From NCBI GenBank assembly GCA_035606695.1, contig DATNEW010000036.1, forward strand, positions 93,675-157,674: a stretch of 64,000 nucleotides of DNA. The letters are read 5' to 3'. Source of the stretch: Gemmatimonadaceae bacterium (GTDB lineage Bacteria > Gemmatimonadota > Gemmatimonadetes > Gemmatimonadales > Gemmatimonadaceae). The number at the start of each line of letters is the position of its first letter. Position 1 is the stretch's first letter. This document shows, piece by piece, positions 15,754 through 26,180 of the stretch. The translations under genes were made by a program, and so were the position numbers. The notes below the pieces were generated by a model. That model searched no databases and was not told the DNA's origin. It worked only from the letters and a program-made list of their open reading frames with translations.

Positions 15754-17816
15754 CAGGTCAGCCCTCTCGCCCGCAACAACGGCTCGATCTTCGGCTCTCG
15801 TCCCCGAAACTCGCGGTAGAGCTCCGCCTCGTTGCGCGTGCCGCCGCGAGAGAGGATCGCGCTCCGAAACGCCTCGCCGTTCTCCCGCGTCATGCCCCCG
15901 CGCTCCTCGAACCACGCGAACGCATCGTGATCGAGCACCTCGGCCCAGAGATACGCGTAGTAGCCCGCCTGATATCCCCCGTCCCAGATGTGCGCGAAGT
16001 ACGTGCTTCGATATCGCGGCGGCACCTCGCGCATGTCGATCTGAAACCGCCGCAGCGCGTCGGCTTCGAACGCGGCGACGTCGCCGGGGCCATCGCCCGG
16101 CGCCAACGTATGCCACGCCATGTCGAGCAACGCCGCCGACACATACTCGGTGAGGGCGAAGCCCTGATTGAACGTCCGCGACTTCTTGATCTTCTGGACC
16201 AGCGCGTCGGGCATCGGGTTTCCCGTCTCGTGATGCCGCGCGTATCGCGCGAACACCGACGGCTCGAGCGCCCAATGCTCGTTGAACTGCGACGGAAACT
16301 CGACGAAGTCGCGCGGCGTGCTCGTTCCGGAGAGCGTCGGGTACGCCACGTCCGACAACATGCCGTGCAGTGTGTGCCCGAACTCGTGAAACATCGTCGT
16401 CACGTCGTCGAAGCCGAGCAGCGCGGGCTTTCCCGCGGGAGGCTTCGCGAAGTTGCACACGTTGACGACGACCGCCTTGGTGCCGAGCAGGCGCGATTGA
16501 TCGACGAAGGAATCCATCCACGCGCCGCCGCTCTTGTTGTCGCGCTGGAAGAAGTCCGCGTAGAAGATCGAGAGCGGCGATCCGTCGGCATCGAACACTT
16601 CGAATACGCGCACGTCGGGATGGTAGACCGGAAACGCGGTCGTCTCCCTGAATGTCAAGCCGAACAGCTGCGTCGCCGCGAAGAAGACGCCGTCCACGAG
16701 CACGCGCTCGAGCTCGAAGTACGGCTTGATCTGATTCTCATCGATATCATACTCCGCGCGGCGCACCTGCTCGGCATAGTATTGCCAGTCCCACGGCTCG
16801 AGCGCGAAGTGGGTCTCCGCTCGCTCGACCAACGCCTCCATCTTCGCGACTTCCGCCTTGGCTTTGGTCACCGCCGCGGCGCCGATGTCCGTGAGCAGGG
16901 CAATCGCGTTGGCCGGCGTCTTGGCCATTTGATCCTCGAGGACGTATGCCGCATCGCTGGCGTAGCCGAGCAGCCTGGCCCGTTCCGCGCGCACCTCGGC
17001 GAGGCGTTTGATGATCCCGCGCGTGTCGTGCGTATCACCCTTGTCGGCGCGATGAATGGACGCCTCGAACAATCGCGCACGAACGTCGCGGCGGCGCAGC
17101 GACTCCTGCGCCGGCTGCTGCGTGGTGTTCTGGAGCGGCAACACCCACCGGCCGGGAAGATCCCGTTCCATCGCGGCTTCGGCCGCGGCGGCGATGTCCG
17201 CATCGCTCAGTCCATCGAGCTCGTCGCGATCCGTGATGACGAGCGCTCCCGCTTTGGTCGCGGCCAGCAGACGATTCTGAAATTCGGTGGTGAGGGTCGA
17301 CTCCTCGAGATTCAGCAAGCGCAGGTGCGCCTTGTCCGCCTCTGGCAACCGTGCGCCGGCGCGGACGAAATCGGTGTGATAGCGCTCGACGAGGCGGCGC
17401 TGCTCGGCGTCCAGGCCGAGGGTGTCACGCGAGTCGTACAGGCAGCGCACGCGTGCGAACAGCTTGTCATTCAGATAAATGGCATCGCTGTGCGCCGCGA
17501 GATGCGGCGCGGTGCGCGTTTGCACCGCCTGCAAGGTGTCGTTCGTGTTGGCCGACGTGATCGCACCGAAGACCTTGAGTGCTCGCGTCAGCAGGTCGCC
17601 CGACCGCTCGAGCGCCGCGAGGGTGTTGTCGAACGTCGGCGGCGCCGTGTCATGGACGATGGCGTCGACTTCGCGCAGCTGGCGGCGCATGCCTTCTTCA
17701 ATCGCGGGCTCGTAATCGCTGTCGCGAATGCGATCGAAAGGCGGCGCGCCGAACGGCAGCGTGCTTACCGCGGCGAATGGATTGTCGGCGGCAAGGAATT
17801 CAGACGTAGCGGTCAC
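15753..17816 (-). CDS. M3-family oligopeptidase (Dcp/OpdA-like)
   Basis: A 687-residue zinc peptidase of normal family length. The M3 signature FHEFGHTLHGML lies near residues 474-485, with the downstream glutamate in VEFPSQFNEHW. The N-terminal half is helical, as expected for the cover of the thimet-oligopeptidase cavity. There is no signal peptide, so it is probably cytoplasmic, degrading short peptides as an oligopeptidase A or peptidyl-dipeptidase. It has its own short upstream gap and is followed by the MITE-like repeat. Choice between Dcp and OpdA is not possible from sequence alone. Confidence 0.93.
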   Translation of the reverse strand: MTATSEFLAADNPFAAVSTLPFGAPPFDRIRDSDYEPAIEEGMRRQLREVDAIVHDTAPPTFDNTLAALERSGDLLTRALKVFGAITSANTNDTLQAVQTRTAPHLAAHSDAIYLNDKLFARVRCLYDSRDTLGLDAEQRRLVERYHTDFVRAGARLPEADKAHLRLLNLEESTLTTEFQNRLLAATKAGALVITDRDELDGLSDADIAAAAEAAMERDLPGRWVLPLQNTTQQPAQESLRRRDVRARLFEASIHRADKGDTHDTRGIIKRLAEVRAERARLLGYASDAAYVLEDQMAKTPANAIALLTDIGAAAVTKAKAEVAKMEALVERAETHFALEPWDWQYYAEQVRRAEYDIDENQIKPYFELERVLVDGVFFAATQLFGLTFRETTAFPVYHPDVRVFEVFDADGSPLSIFYADFFQRDNKSGGAWMDSFVDQSRLLGTKAVVVNVCNFAKPPAGKPALLGFDDVTTMFHEFGHTLHGMLSDVAYPTLSGTSTPRDFVEFPSQFNEHWALEPSVFARYARHHETGNPMPDALVQKIKKSRTFNQGFALTEYVSAALLDMAWHTLAPGDGPGDVAAFEADALRRFQIDMREVPPRYRSTYFAHIWDGGYQAGYYAYLWAEVLDHDAFAWFEERGGMTRENGEAFRSAILSRGGTRNEAELYREFRGREPKIEPLLRARGLT

Positions 17817-17825
17817 GTATGCGGG

Positions 17826-18269
17826 TCAGTCGTTCGGATGCGGCGGAGCGTTCACATCGCCCGCGGCGCCGCCCTTGGCGTCGCCGGGCTCGATCGGGCG
17901 GAAACTCAAATCCCACGCCAGCCACAACGTTCGAGAGAATGGAAAAAAGATGAAGGGCAGCGCGACGCAGAGGACCACGGCCAGGATCTCGATGGCCGTC
18001 CATGGCTGATTCGGCGATGACATGATCATCCACACGATCGGAATACCGAGTCCGAGCACCTCGCCGGCGACGAGATTGAACACGTACGCGCCGATCCAGA
18101 AATCCGAGCGCTCACCGCGCTCGAGCGCGAGGCCGCAGCGCGGACAGCGTTCCTGGAGGTGAAGCCAACCGCGCAGAATTCCGCTGCCGCCACACCGGGG
18201 GCAGCGCAAGACGATCGCGCGGCCGAATTTCGTGGCCACGCTCGACGCCGGCGGCAAGGTTGCCGCCAC
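17826..18269 (-). CDS. DUF983 zinc-ribbon membrane protein
   Basis: A 147-residue protein with an N-terminal zinc ribbon, RCPRCGGSGILRGWL then QERCPRCGLALERGERSDF, followed by two or three membrane helices (AYVFNLVAGEVLGLGIPIVW and IEILAVVLCVALPFIFFPFS). This is the DUF983 architecture, of unknown function. GTG 18269 has GGAG about 10 bases upstream; a TTG overlapping the previous stop is an alternative. It directly follows the small membrane protein gene, so the two are likely cotranscribed. Confidence 0.82.
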   Translation of the reverse strand: MAATLPPASSVATKFGRAIVLRCPRCGGSGILRGWLHLQERCPRCGLALERGERSDFWIGAYVFNLVAGEVLGLGIPIVWMIMSSPNQPWTAIEILAVVLCVALPFIFFPFSRTLWLAWDLSFRPIEPGDAKGGAAGDVNAPPHPND

Positions 18270-18274
18270 GTCGT

Positions 18275-18520
18275 TCAAACTCCGCGCGGGCCGCCGCGAT
18301 TGGCGATGTAGATCAGCTGCTTGCCGACGGCGACGTGCACGGCGATCAGCGCCAGGACGACCAACGCCAGGGAGATCCACGTGACGACGGACAACGCCGT
18401 CATCATGCCGCCGGTCGCGGTATGCCGGCTGATCCATGCGACATACAAATAGATCAGGACGAACAGCGCACACGCGCCGTATGCGCCTAGTCCAGCCATG
18501 CGGGCCATGTTGGGTGGCAT
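18275..18520 (-). CDS. Small two-helix membrane protein, unknown
   Basis: An 81-residue protein with two clear membrane segments (GAYGACALFVLIYLYVAWIS and VVTWISLALVVLALIAVHVA) and a short basic C-terminus. GAGGA lies six bases before ATG 18520. It sits immediately upstream of the DUF983 gene. I do not recognise a named family; coupling to DUF983 suggests a shared membrane role but nothing more. Confidence 0.65.
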   Translation of the reverse strand: MPPNMARMAGLGAYGACALFVLIYLYVAWISRHTATGGMMTALSVVTWISLALVVLALIAVHVAVGKQLIYIANRGGPRGV

Positions 18521-18608
18521 TGCTTCCTCGGGACGACGAATGAGACCAGTGAAGTTCGAAAGCTCTTCGGGTCAATTCCTTCACGCAACTGCGCGGCCAT
18601 TACGCGCG

Positions 18609-18700
18609 TCGTCTTGAGCGCAGCGGAGCGCTGAATGGCTCCTTCGTCGGGACGGGGGTCCTTCGACTCCGGCGCTGCGCGCCTTCGCTCAGGATGACAC
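18609..18700. repeat. Degenerate inverted-repeat element, related to 39017-39132
   Basis: On the minus strand it begins TGTCATCCTGAGCGAAGG (18699 leftwards) and contains GGACCCCCGTCCCGACG, shared with the element at 39017-39132. The other end (GTCTTGAGCGCAGCGGAGCG) is a poorer inverted match. The right end forms the last codons and stop of the thymidine phosphorylase gene. It could serve as a terminator hairpin or be a decayed mobile repeat. Confidence 0.6.
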
Positions 18701-20020
18701 TGTCTCCACCCCGTCGATCGTCACGCGATGCGACACCATCGGCAGCGGCGGCTCGGCCTCGTCGGCGATGACGAACGCCGCGCGCAACGCCTGCCGGCCG
18801 CTGCCGATGCCCGCCCGATCGCGCGCGAAGATCGTGGCCATCGCCTCACCGGCCTCGACCCAATCGCCGGGTCGCGCGGTGACGACGAAGCCGACCGATG
18901 GATCGGCGATGTCCTCGACGCGCGTGCGGCCTCCGCCCATCTCGATGATGCCGCGACCCAGGTGCCTGGGCTCGATGCGCGCGACGAATCCGCGTCGCGG
19001 CGCCGCGAAGATCTCGCACTCCGCGGCCTGCGGAAGAATCGACGGATCATCGACCACCGACGGGTTCCCGCCCTGCGCTTCGATGATTTTCTGAAAATGC
19101 TCGGCGGCGCGACCGGTGCCGATCGTCTTCTCCAGCTCTCGCCGCGCCTGATCGGTGTTTTCCGCCACGCCGGCGAGCACGAGCATCTCGGCGCCGAGCG
19201 CGTAGGTCACGGCCATGAGCTCGGGCGGACCTTCGCCCTTGAGCGCGGCGATGGCCTCTTCGACCTCGAGCGCGTTGCCGCACGCGCGTCCAAGCGGACG
19301 GTCCATCGCGGTGACGAGCGCGACGCACGGACAGCCATGATCGGCGCCAAGTTTGATCATCACCTCCGCAAGCTCGAGCACCCGGTCGACGTCGGGAATG
19401 AGCGCGCCGCTGCCGCGCTTCATGTCGAGCACGAGACCGGTGAGATCTTCCGCGAGCTTCTTGCTCATGATGCTCGACGCGATGAGCGGAATGGATTCGA
19501 CCGTCGCGGTTGCATCGCGCAGCGCATACATCTTCTTGTCGGCGGGTGCGATCTCGGGCGTCTGGCCGATCATCACACAGCCCAACTCTTCGATCTGCCG
19601 CACGGCCTGCGCGAGCGTGAGATCGGTGCGAAAGCCGGGAATCGACTCGAGCTTGTCGAGCGTTCCGCCTGTGTGGCCGAGCGAACGGCCGGACATCATC
19701 GGCACCGCGACGCCGAGCGCGGCGACCATCGGCGCGAGCACGAGCGAGACCTTGTCGCCGACGCCGCCGGTGGAATGCTTGTCCACGCGCGGACGGCCCA
19801 GGTGCTCGAGCTCCAGGCGATCGCCGCTCAACAGCATGGCTTCCGTCAGCGCCGCGGTTTCGGCGCGATCGAGCCCGCGAAGAAAACAGGCCATCAGGAG
19901 CGCGGCCATCTGATAGTCGGGGACGTGCCCTTTGGCGTAGGCCAATGCGAGCGCACGCCACTCTCCCGGCTCGATTCTGCCGCCGTCGCGCTTACGTTCG
20001 ATCAAACGATGTGCGAGCAT
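18689..20020 (-). CDS. deoA: Thymidine/pyrimidine-nucleoside phosphorylase
   Basis: A 443-residue enzyme that splits thymidine or uridine with phosphate to base plus (deoxy)ribose-1-phosphate. The family signature VDKHSTGGVGDKVSLVLAP is near residue 80 and SGRSLGHTGGTLDKLESIPG near 110, and the C-terminal domain (GRTRVEDIADPSVGFVV) is present. The length is normal. The last residues and stop (TVSS then TGA) come from the repeat element that abuts the gene. Together with thymidine kinase at 48.5 kb it indicates pyrimidine salvage. I cannot separate the DeoA from the Pdp type by motif reading. Confidence 0.95.
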   Translation of the reverse strand: MLAHRLIERKRDGGRIEPGEWRALALAYAKGHVPDYQMAALLMACFLRGLDRAETAALTEAMLLSGDRLELEHLGRPRVDKHSTGGVGDKVSLVLAPMVAALGVAVPMMSGRSLGHTGGTLDKLESIPGFRTDLTLAQAVRQIEELGCVMIGQTPEIAPADKKMYALRDATATVESIPLIASSIMSKKLAEDLTGLVLDMKRGSGALIPDVDRVLELAEVMIKLGADHGCPCVALVTAMDRPLGRACGNALEVEEAIAALKGEGPPELMAVTYALGAEMLVLAGVAENTDQARRELEKTIGTGRAAEHFQKIIEAQGGNPSVVDDPSILPQAAECEIFAAPRRGFVARIEPRHLGRGIIEMGGGRTRVEDIADPSVGFVVTARPGDWVEAGEAMATIFARDRAGIGSGRQALRAAFVIADEAEPPLPMVSHRVTIDGVETVSS

Positions 20021-20073
20021 TTACCGATCTGTGGGGTAATTCCAACCACCCAACCCACGTTGTTGGAGCCATC

Positions 20074-20772
20074 ATGAGACTGGGCACTCTCGCCGCCCTT
20101 GCGGCGCTGCTTTCCGCGGGCCGCGTCGCACACGGTCAATCGAGTACTGGAAGTTCTGCCGCCGATACGACGAGCTACGCGTGGCTGATCAAGGCCGCGG
20201 GTGATGCGGTGGATCGCGGCGAGTTCGATCAGAACGCGGACGAGCGCGAAGCCCTGTACAAGAAGGCAGAAGACTACGCGCGGCGCGCGATCGCGGCAAA
20301 TCCGAACGATGCCGAGGGGCATTTTCATCTGGCGCGCGCCATCGGCCGGCGCGCGTTGACGATGGGCAAGCGCGATCAGGTCAAGTTCGCCAAGGTCGTG
20401 TATGACGAGGCGAACGCGGCGCTGCGCGCGCAGCCGAAGCACGCCGGCGCGCTGCACGTGCTCGGCGTGTGGAACGAGCACATCATGCAGTTGAACTGGA
20501 TCGAGCGCACGACCGCCAAGACGCTGCTTGGCGGGAAGGTGTTCGGCGAAGCAAGTTGGGACAACGCGCAGCGCGATCTCGAAGAGGCGGTGGCGATCGA
20601 GCCCAATCGGATCACGCACCGTCTCGATCTCGCCCGCGTGTATGCGGATCGCGATCAGAAGGCCAAGGCCTTCGAGCAGCTCGAGTGGATCGGGCGCGCG
20701 CCGGCGACCGATCCCAACGACGCTCATTACAAGGACGAGGCTTCCGCTCTGCTGCGTGATTTGAGGCGTTGA
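20074..20772 (+). CDS. Secreted TPR protein resembling RMDN (regulator of microtubule dynamics) family
   Basis: A 232-residue protein. ATG 20074 gives a signal peptide (MRLGTLAALAALLSAGRVAHG) and GGAG lies 6-9 bases upstream. The rest is a helical-repeat domain: ADEREALYKKAEDYARRAIA, ANPNDAEGHFHLARAIGRRA, HAGALHVLGVWNEHIMQLNW and ITHRLDLARVYADRDQKAKA. The LGVWNEHIMQLNWIERTTAK region resembles the bacterial relatives of RMDN proteins. The role is unknown and is likely to be protein-protein contact in the periplasm. It stands alone, and its 3' end overlaps the opposite small gene by 46 bases. Confidence 0.8.
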   Translation: MRLGTLAALAALLSAGRVAHGQSSTGSSAADTTSYAWLIKAAGDAVDRGEFDQNADEREALYKKAEDYARRAIAANPNDAEGHFHLARAIGRRALTMGKRDQVKFAKVVYDEANAALRAQPKHAGALHVLGVWNEHIMQLNWIERTTAKTLLGGKVFGEASWDNAQRDLEEAVAIEPNRITHRLDLARVYADRDQKAKAFEQLEWIGRAPATDPNDAHYKDEASALLRDLRR

Positions 20773-21014
20773 CGCTGCCGCGCGCGCTCGTGGCGGTAGT
20801 GGCGGAGCTCGTCGCGCAGGTCGTCCCAGGCGTAGTGGCCGCGGCGGGCGAATCGGCGCGTTGCTCGGCTGAGGGCTCGGCGGGCGTCGGGGCCGGATTG
20901 CGGAGTCGCCAGGACGGCAATGCACGCACCGACGGCCAGGCCGATGGCCAACCCCAATGCTGGGTATATGTTAGGGGCGCGTTGGGGGCGTTGGGCGGGG
21001 CCGGCGTAGGACAT
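20727..21014 (-). CDS. YtxH-like small membrane-anchored protein
   Basis: A 95-residue protein with one N-terminal membrane helix (YPALGLAIGLAVGACIAVLA), then TPQSGPDARRALSRATRRFA and a charged helical tail. This is the shape of YtxH/gas-vesicle-like envelope stress proteins, which have a single helix and a PxxGxxxR motif. GGAGAC precedes the ATG. The tail overlaps the end of the upstream plus-strand gene. Function unknown. Confidence 0.65.
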   Translation of the reverse strand: MSYAGPAQRPQRAPNIYPALGLAIGLAVGACIAVLATPQSGPDARRALSRATRRFARRGHYAWDDLRDELRHYRHERARQRQRLKSRSRAEASSL

Positions 21015-21248
21015 CGGAATCGTCTCCGTGGACCGTGGTAAGAAACTTGCGGCGTACTGGCTCGACCACGGTCAGTGTTTGTTGATTGAGGTCGAGCTGG
21101 ACATCCCAGTCCAACTCTCTGCTTCATCGTTCCTGATAGTTCACTGCAGTCGGCACTCGCAGCGCAAGGCACGCCGAGCACCGCGATCACAGCGCCGGGA
21201 CGAGAGGGTCCAATGATTCAGGCCACCGTCGATGGTGTGAGGACACGC

Positions 21249-21644
21249 ATGACCGCGAACGGAAAAACGGTACTTCTCGTCGAAGACAATGAGGACAACC
21301 GCATCGTCTATTCCACGATCTTGCGGCATTTCGGCTATTCGGTCACCGAGGCCCTGAATGGTGAAGAGGGCATCGCGAAGGCACGCACCGAAAAGCCGGA
21401 TCTCATCCTGATGGATATCTCCATCCCGGTGATCGACGGTTGGGAGGCGACGCAGGTGCTCAAGCACGATCCACAGACGCGCGACATCCCGATCATCGCG
21501 CTGACCGCGCACGCCCTGGCCTCGGACCGCGAGAAAGCGATGGAGGTCGGCTGCGACGGGTATCTCGCGAAGCCGTGCGAGCCGAGGGCGGTCGTTGCGG
21601 AAGTTCAACGATTCCTCGGAAAGAGTGATGGAAGCGCCACGTGA
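21249..21644 (+). CDS. Single-domain response regulator (CheY/DivK-like)
   Basis: A 131-residue receiver domain: acidic pair in LLVEDNEDNRIVY, phospho-acceptor aspartate in PDLILMDISIPVIDGWEA, threonine in PIIALTAHALA and lysine in GYLAKPC. There is no output domain. ATG 21249 has GAGGA six bases upstream. The receiver is closest in pattern to DivK-like regulators. Its end overlaps the start of the receiver-GGDEF gene by 17 bases, so both are made together; a partner histidine kinase is not in the window. Confidence 0.92.
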   Translation: MTANGKTVLLVEDNEDNRIVYSTILRHFGYSVTEALNGEEGIAKARTEKPDLILMDISIPVIDGWEATQVLKHDPQTRDIPIIALTAHALASDREKAMEVGCDGYLAKPCEPRAVVAEVQRFLGKSDGSAT

Positions 21645-22716
21645 TCACGAGCAAGCGCGAATCCTGATCGTCGACGATCACGAAGACAATGTCGAGCTGC
21701 TGCGCGCTCGACTGGAATCGTGGGGCTACGCGACCGAGTCGGCCGCGGATGGCGAGGAAGCGCTCGAGAAGGTGGAGTGTACCGTTCCGGATCTCATTCT
21801 GCTCGACGTCATGATGCCGAAGATCGACGGCATCGAGGTCGCGCGGCGAGTGAAGGGGAACGTGGCGCTGCCGTTCATTCCGATCATCATGCAGACGGCG
21901 CTCGACGCGACCGAGAACAAGGTCGAGGGGCTCGAGGCCGGCGCGGACGATTACATCACGAAGCCGATCGACTTCGCGGAGCTGAAAGCTCGGCTCAACT
22001 CGATGCTGCGCATCAAGCGGCTGCAGGAAGAGCTGGAGGAGCGCGAGCGCCAGTTGCTCGAGGCGAACGAACGTCTGCGACACATGTCACAGACGGACGC
22101 CCTCACGGGGCTCGATAATCGACGGCATCTGGAGGAGCGGATCGACGAAATGTTCGAGCTGGCCAAGCGCCTGAACGAACCGTTCTCGATCGTGATGTGC
22201 GATCTCGACCGCTTCAAGAGCGTGAACGACACCTATGGGCACCAGGCGGGCGACGCGGTGCTCAAGCAGTTTGCCAAGATTCTGCGACACGAAGTGCGCG
22301 AGATCGACCGTGCCGGACGCTACGGCGGCGAGGAGTTCATGCTGCTGTTGCCGGGCACCGTGCTCGACGCGGCGGTGACCTTCGCCGAGCGGGTGCGGAA
22401 AAACGTGGAGCAGCATACCTTTACGTTCGACGGCACCTCGATTCAGCGCACGGCAAGCTTCGGGGTTGCCGCCTGGCCGCATCCGCGCATCTCGCATTGC
22501 GATGGGTTGGTGCGTTCGGCCGACGATGCGTTGTACGTGGCGAAGGAAACCGGCCGGAACAAGGTCGTTCGATTCGACAGCGACGAATTCAACGAGCACG
22601 CGGAAGACGATGGACCAGACCGACCCCGAAGCGACGTTCCCCCCGTCGGAGGCACCCTCGCATCCCACACCGTCCCAGTCGCAGACGCCGGGATCCGATG
22701 GGAGAGCGGAGCGTGA
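21628..22716 (+). CDS. Receiver-GGDEF diguanylate cyclase (PleD-like)
   Basis: A 362-residue protein. The receiver domain at 10-125 has LIVDDHEDN, PDLILLDVMMPKIDGIEVAR and DDYITKPID. A linker coiled coil at 132-155 (EELEERERQLLEANERLRHM) follows, then a GGDEF domain at about 160-320 with DRAGRYGGEEFMLLLPG. The catalytic GGEEF is intact, and the inhibitory-site RxxD (REID) lies five residues before it. The protein should make cyclic di-GMP upon phosphorylation with product inhibition. ATG 21628 is used. Its 3' end overlaps the GAF gene by 107 bases in another frame. Confidence 0.95.
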   Translation: MEAPRDHEQARILIVDDHEDNVELLRARLESWGYATESAADGEEALEKVECTVPDLILLDVMMPKIDGIEVARRVKGNVALPFIPIIMQTALDATENKVEGLEAGADDYITKPIDFAELKARLNSMLRIKRLQEELEERERQLLEANERLRHMSQTDALTGLDNRRHLEERIDEMFELAKRLNEPFSIVMCDLDRFKSVNDTYGHQAGDAVLKQFAKILRHEVREIDRAGRYGGEEFMLLLPGTVLDAAVTFAERVRKNVEQHTFTFDGTSIQRTASFGVAAWPHPRISHCDGLVRSADDALYVAKETGRNKVVRFDSDEFNEHAEDDGPDRPRSDVPPVGGTLASHTVPVADAGIRWESGA

Positions 22717-23473
22717 CGACGAAGTAGCTCGTTTGCGCGCCCGCGTGAACGAGCTGCAGCGCGAGCGCGATCATCTCGTTGCGATCGTCGACATTCTTCA
22801 AGAAATATCATCCTCCCTGCACTTCGTCGACATTTTACAGGCGATTGCACGGAAGCTTGGCGACGCGTTTGGTTTGGATCGCTGCGCGATCTTCCTGTCG
22901 GGCGAGCAGAACGAGGTGCGTCTCGTCGCGAGCTACGAAGATCCGACGATCCGCAATCTCGTCGTCGATCTCAATCGGTATCCCGAGCTCAAGCGCGCGT
23001 TCGATTCGGGCGAGACGGTGTTCATTCCCGACGCCGCGAACGATCCGTCGCTGCGCGGCATCAAGGCGACGCTGGACAGCCGCAACGTGCGGTCGATCGT
23101 CGTGGTGCCAATCCAATGGCAAGGCAACGTGATCGGCGCGATCTTCCTGCGCACGGAGCGCGACGCCGAGCCGTTCTCGGATTCCGACGTGCGGTTCTGC
23201 CAGGTGGTCGCGTCGCTGACGGCCAAGGCGCTGCGCAATGCGCACCGCTTCGAGGCGCTGCTCCGCGATCAGAAGGACGCCACCGTTGGGCAGCGCCGCG
23301 CCGATCTGCAGCGTATCGCGCTGATCTCGTTCGTGCGGCGGCTGCTCGACCGCTATACGCGCGGCGACGATCACGTCTGGGCGGAGACGTTGTTGCCGAA
23401 GGCGTCAGACGAGGAGTTGGAGCGGCTCGTGACCGTGGCAATGCAAGTGATCGACGAAGAAGCCAAGGGATGA
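22610..23473 (+). CDS. GAF-domain sensor protein
   Basis: A 287-residue protein. A disordered Pro/Ser N-terminus is followed by a coiled coil at about 43-65 (VARLRARVNELQRERDHLVA), a GAF domain at 75-220 (LGDAFGLDRCAIFLSGEQNE then SIVVVPIQWQGNVIGAIFLR) and a short helical tail. No kinase or cyclase output domain is attached. It probably binds a small ligand or works as an adaptor with the receiver-GGDEF protein that overlaps it by 107 bases. ligA begins 24 bases downstream, so the signalling run probably reads into ligA. Confidence 0.85.
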   Translation: MDQTDPEATFPPSEAPSHPTPSQSQTPGSDGRAERDDEVARLRARVNELQRERDHLVAIVDILQEISSSLHFVDILQAIARKLGDAFGLDRCAIFLSGEQNEVRLVASYEDPTIRNLVVDLNRYPELKRAFDSGETVFIPDAANDPSLRGIKATLDSRNVRSIVVVPIQWQGNVIGAIFLRTERDAEPFSDSDVRFCQVVASLTAKALRNAHRFEALLRDQKDATVGQRRADLQRIALISFVRRLLDRYTRGDDHVWAETLLPKASDEELERLVTVAMQVIDEEAKG

Positions 23474-25525
<2,052 letters not shown>

Positions 25526-25537
25526 AGGGAGAGGCCG

Positions 25538-26089
25538 ATGGCGCAATCGATCGACCTGCCGGACAACGGGCTCGTCGCGCTCACGCGACAGTCGCTGATC
25601 GCGCTGCGCAGCGCGCTGTTTCGCGACGTCGGCCCGAACGCGGCGGCGCTGCTGCAGGAGGCCGGCTACGCGGGCGGTCCCGCATTGTACGATGCCTTCT
25701 CGCGCTGGCTCGCCACGCACGGGCTGCCCGCACCCGACGCCCTGCCCGCGGCGGAATTCGCGCTGCGAGCGACCGAGTTCTTTCGTGAGACCGGGTGGGG
25801 CGCGATGGAGATCGGCGCGCTCGATTCCGTCGCGACGATCGATTCGCCCGATTGGGCCGAGAGTGACCCGGCGTTTCCGCTCGAGTTTCCGGGCTGCTAT
25901 TACACCGCGGGCGTGATGGCCGACTTCTTCGGCCGACTGGCCGGCGAGCCGCTCGCCGTCATGGAAGTCGAATGTCGCTCGATGGGCGCGCCGCGCTGCC
26001 GGTTCCTCGTGGGAAGCGGCGAGACCATGCAGCGCGTGTACGACGCGATGGGTCAGGGTATTCCATACGATCAGGCCGTGCAGGGGTAG
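25538..26089 (+). CDS. V4R (4-vinyl-reductase-like) domain protein
   Basis: A 183-residue protein with the V4R pattern: SRWLATHGLPAPDALPAAEF, FFRETGWGAMEIGALDSVA, a segment FPGCYYTAGVMADFFGRLAG, and the terminal VECRSMGAPRCRFLVGSGE, whose two cysteines are typical. V4R domains bind small hydrophobic or metal-linked ligands in regulators and in bacteriochlorophyll reductase accessory proteins. GGGAGAGG precedes the ATG. It follows ligA by 12 bases, so it is probably the last gene of that run. Confidence 0.82.
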   Translation: MAQSIDLPDNGLVALTRQSLIALRSALFRDVGPNAAALLQEAGYAGGPALYDAFSRWLATHGLPAPDALPAAEFALRATEFFRETGWGAMEIGALDSVATIDSPDWAESDPAFPLEFPGCYYTAGVMADFFGRLAGEPLAVMEVECRSMGAPRCRFLVGSGETMQRVYDAMGQGIPYDQAVQG

Positions 26090-26130
26090 CGCACGACGCG
26101 ATCGAGTCGGTCAGCCAACCGCGCCCTTCG

Positions 26131-26180
26131 GTGCTCTCAAGTGCTCTCAAGTGCTCTCAAGTGCTCTTGAGTGCTTCTGA
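26131..26180. repeat. 10-bp tandem repeat with short hairpin
   Basis: Three exact copies of GTGCTCTCAA at 26131-26160 are followed by two degenerate copies (GTGCTCTTGA, GTGCTTCTGA). The junction CTCAAG-TGCT-CTTGAG at 26156-26171 can form a perfect 6-bp stem. The array overlaps the last codons of the minus-strand phosphoribosyltransferase gene. Each copy reads a stop in that frame, so copy-number change would not lengthen the protein. Confidence 0.85.

Noticed and set aside
15307..16521. 404-residue minus-strand frame across marR, the repeat and the M3 gene
   Set aside because: It spans three unrelated units out of frame and has low-complexity Arg-rich composition typical of GC-rich shadows.
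26131..26180. Short direct repeats considered as a CRISPR array
   Set aside because: The units are 10 bp without spacers and partly overlap a coding end.
26131..26180. Phase variation of the phosphoribosyltransferase by repeat slippage
   Set aside because: Each repeat copy contains an in-frame stop for that gene, so copy changes fall after the coding end.
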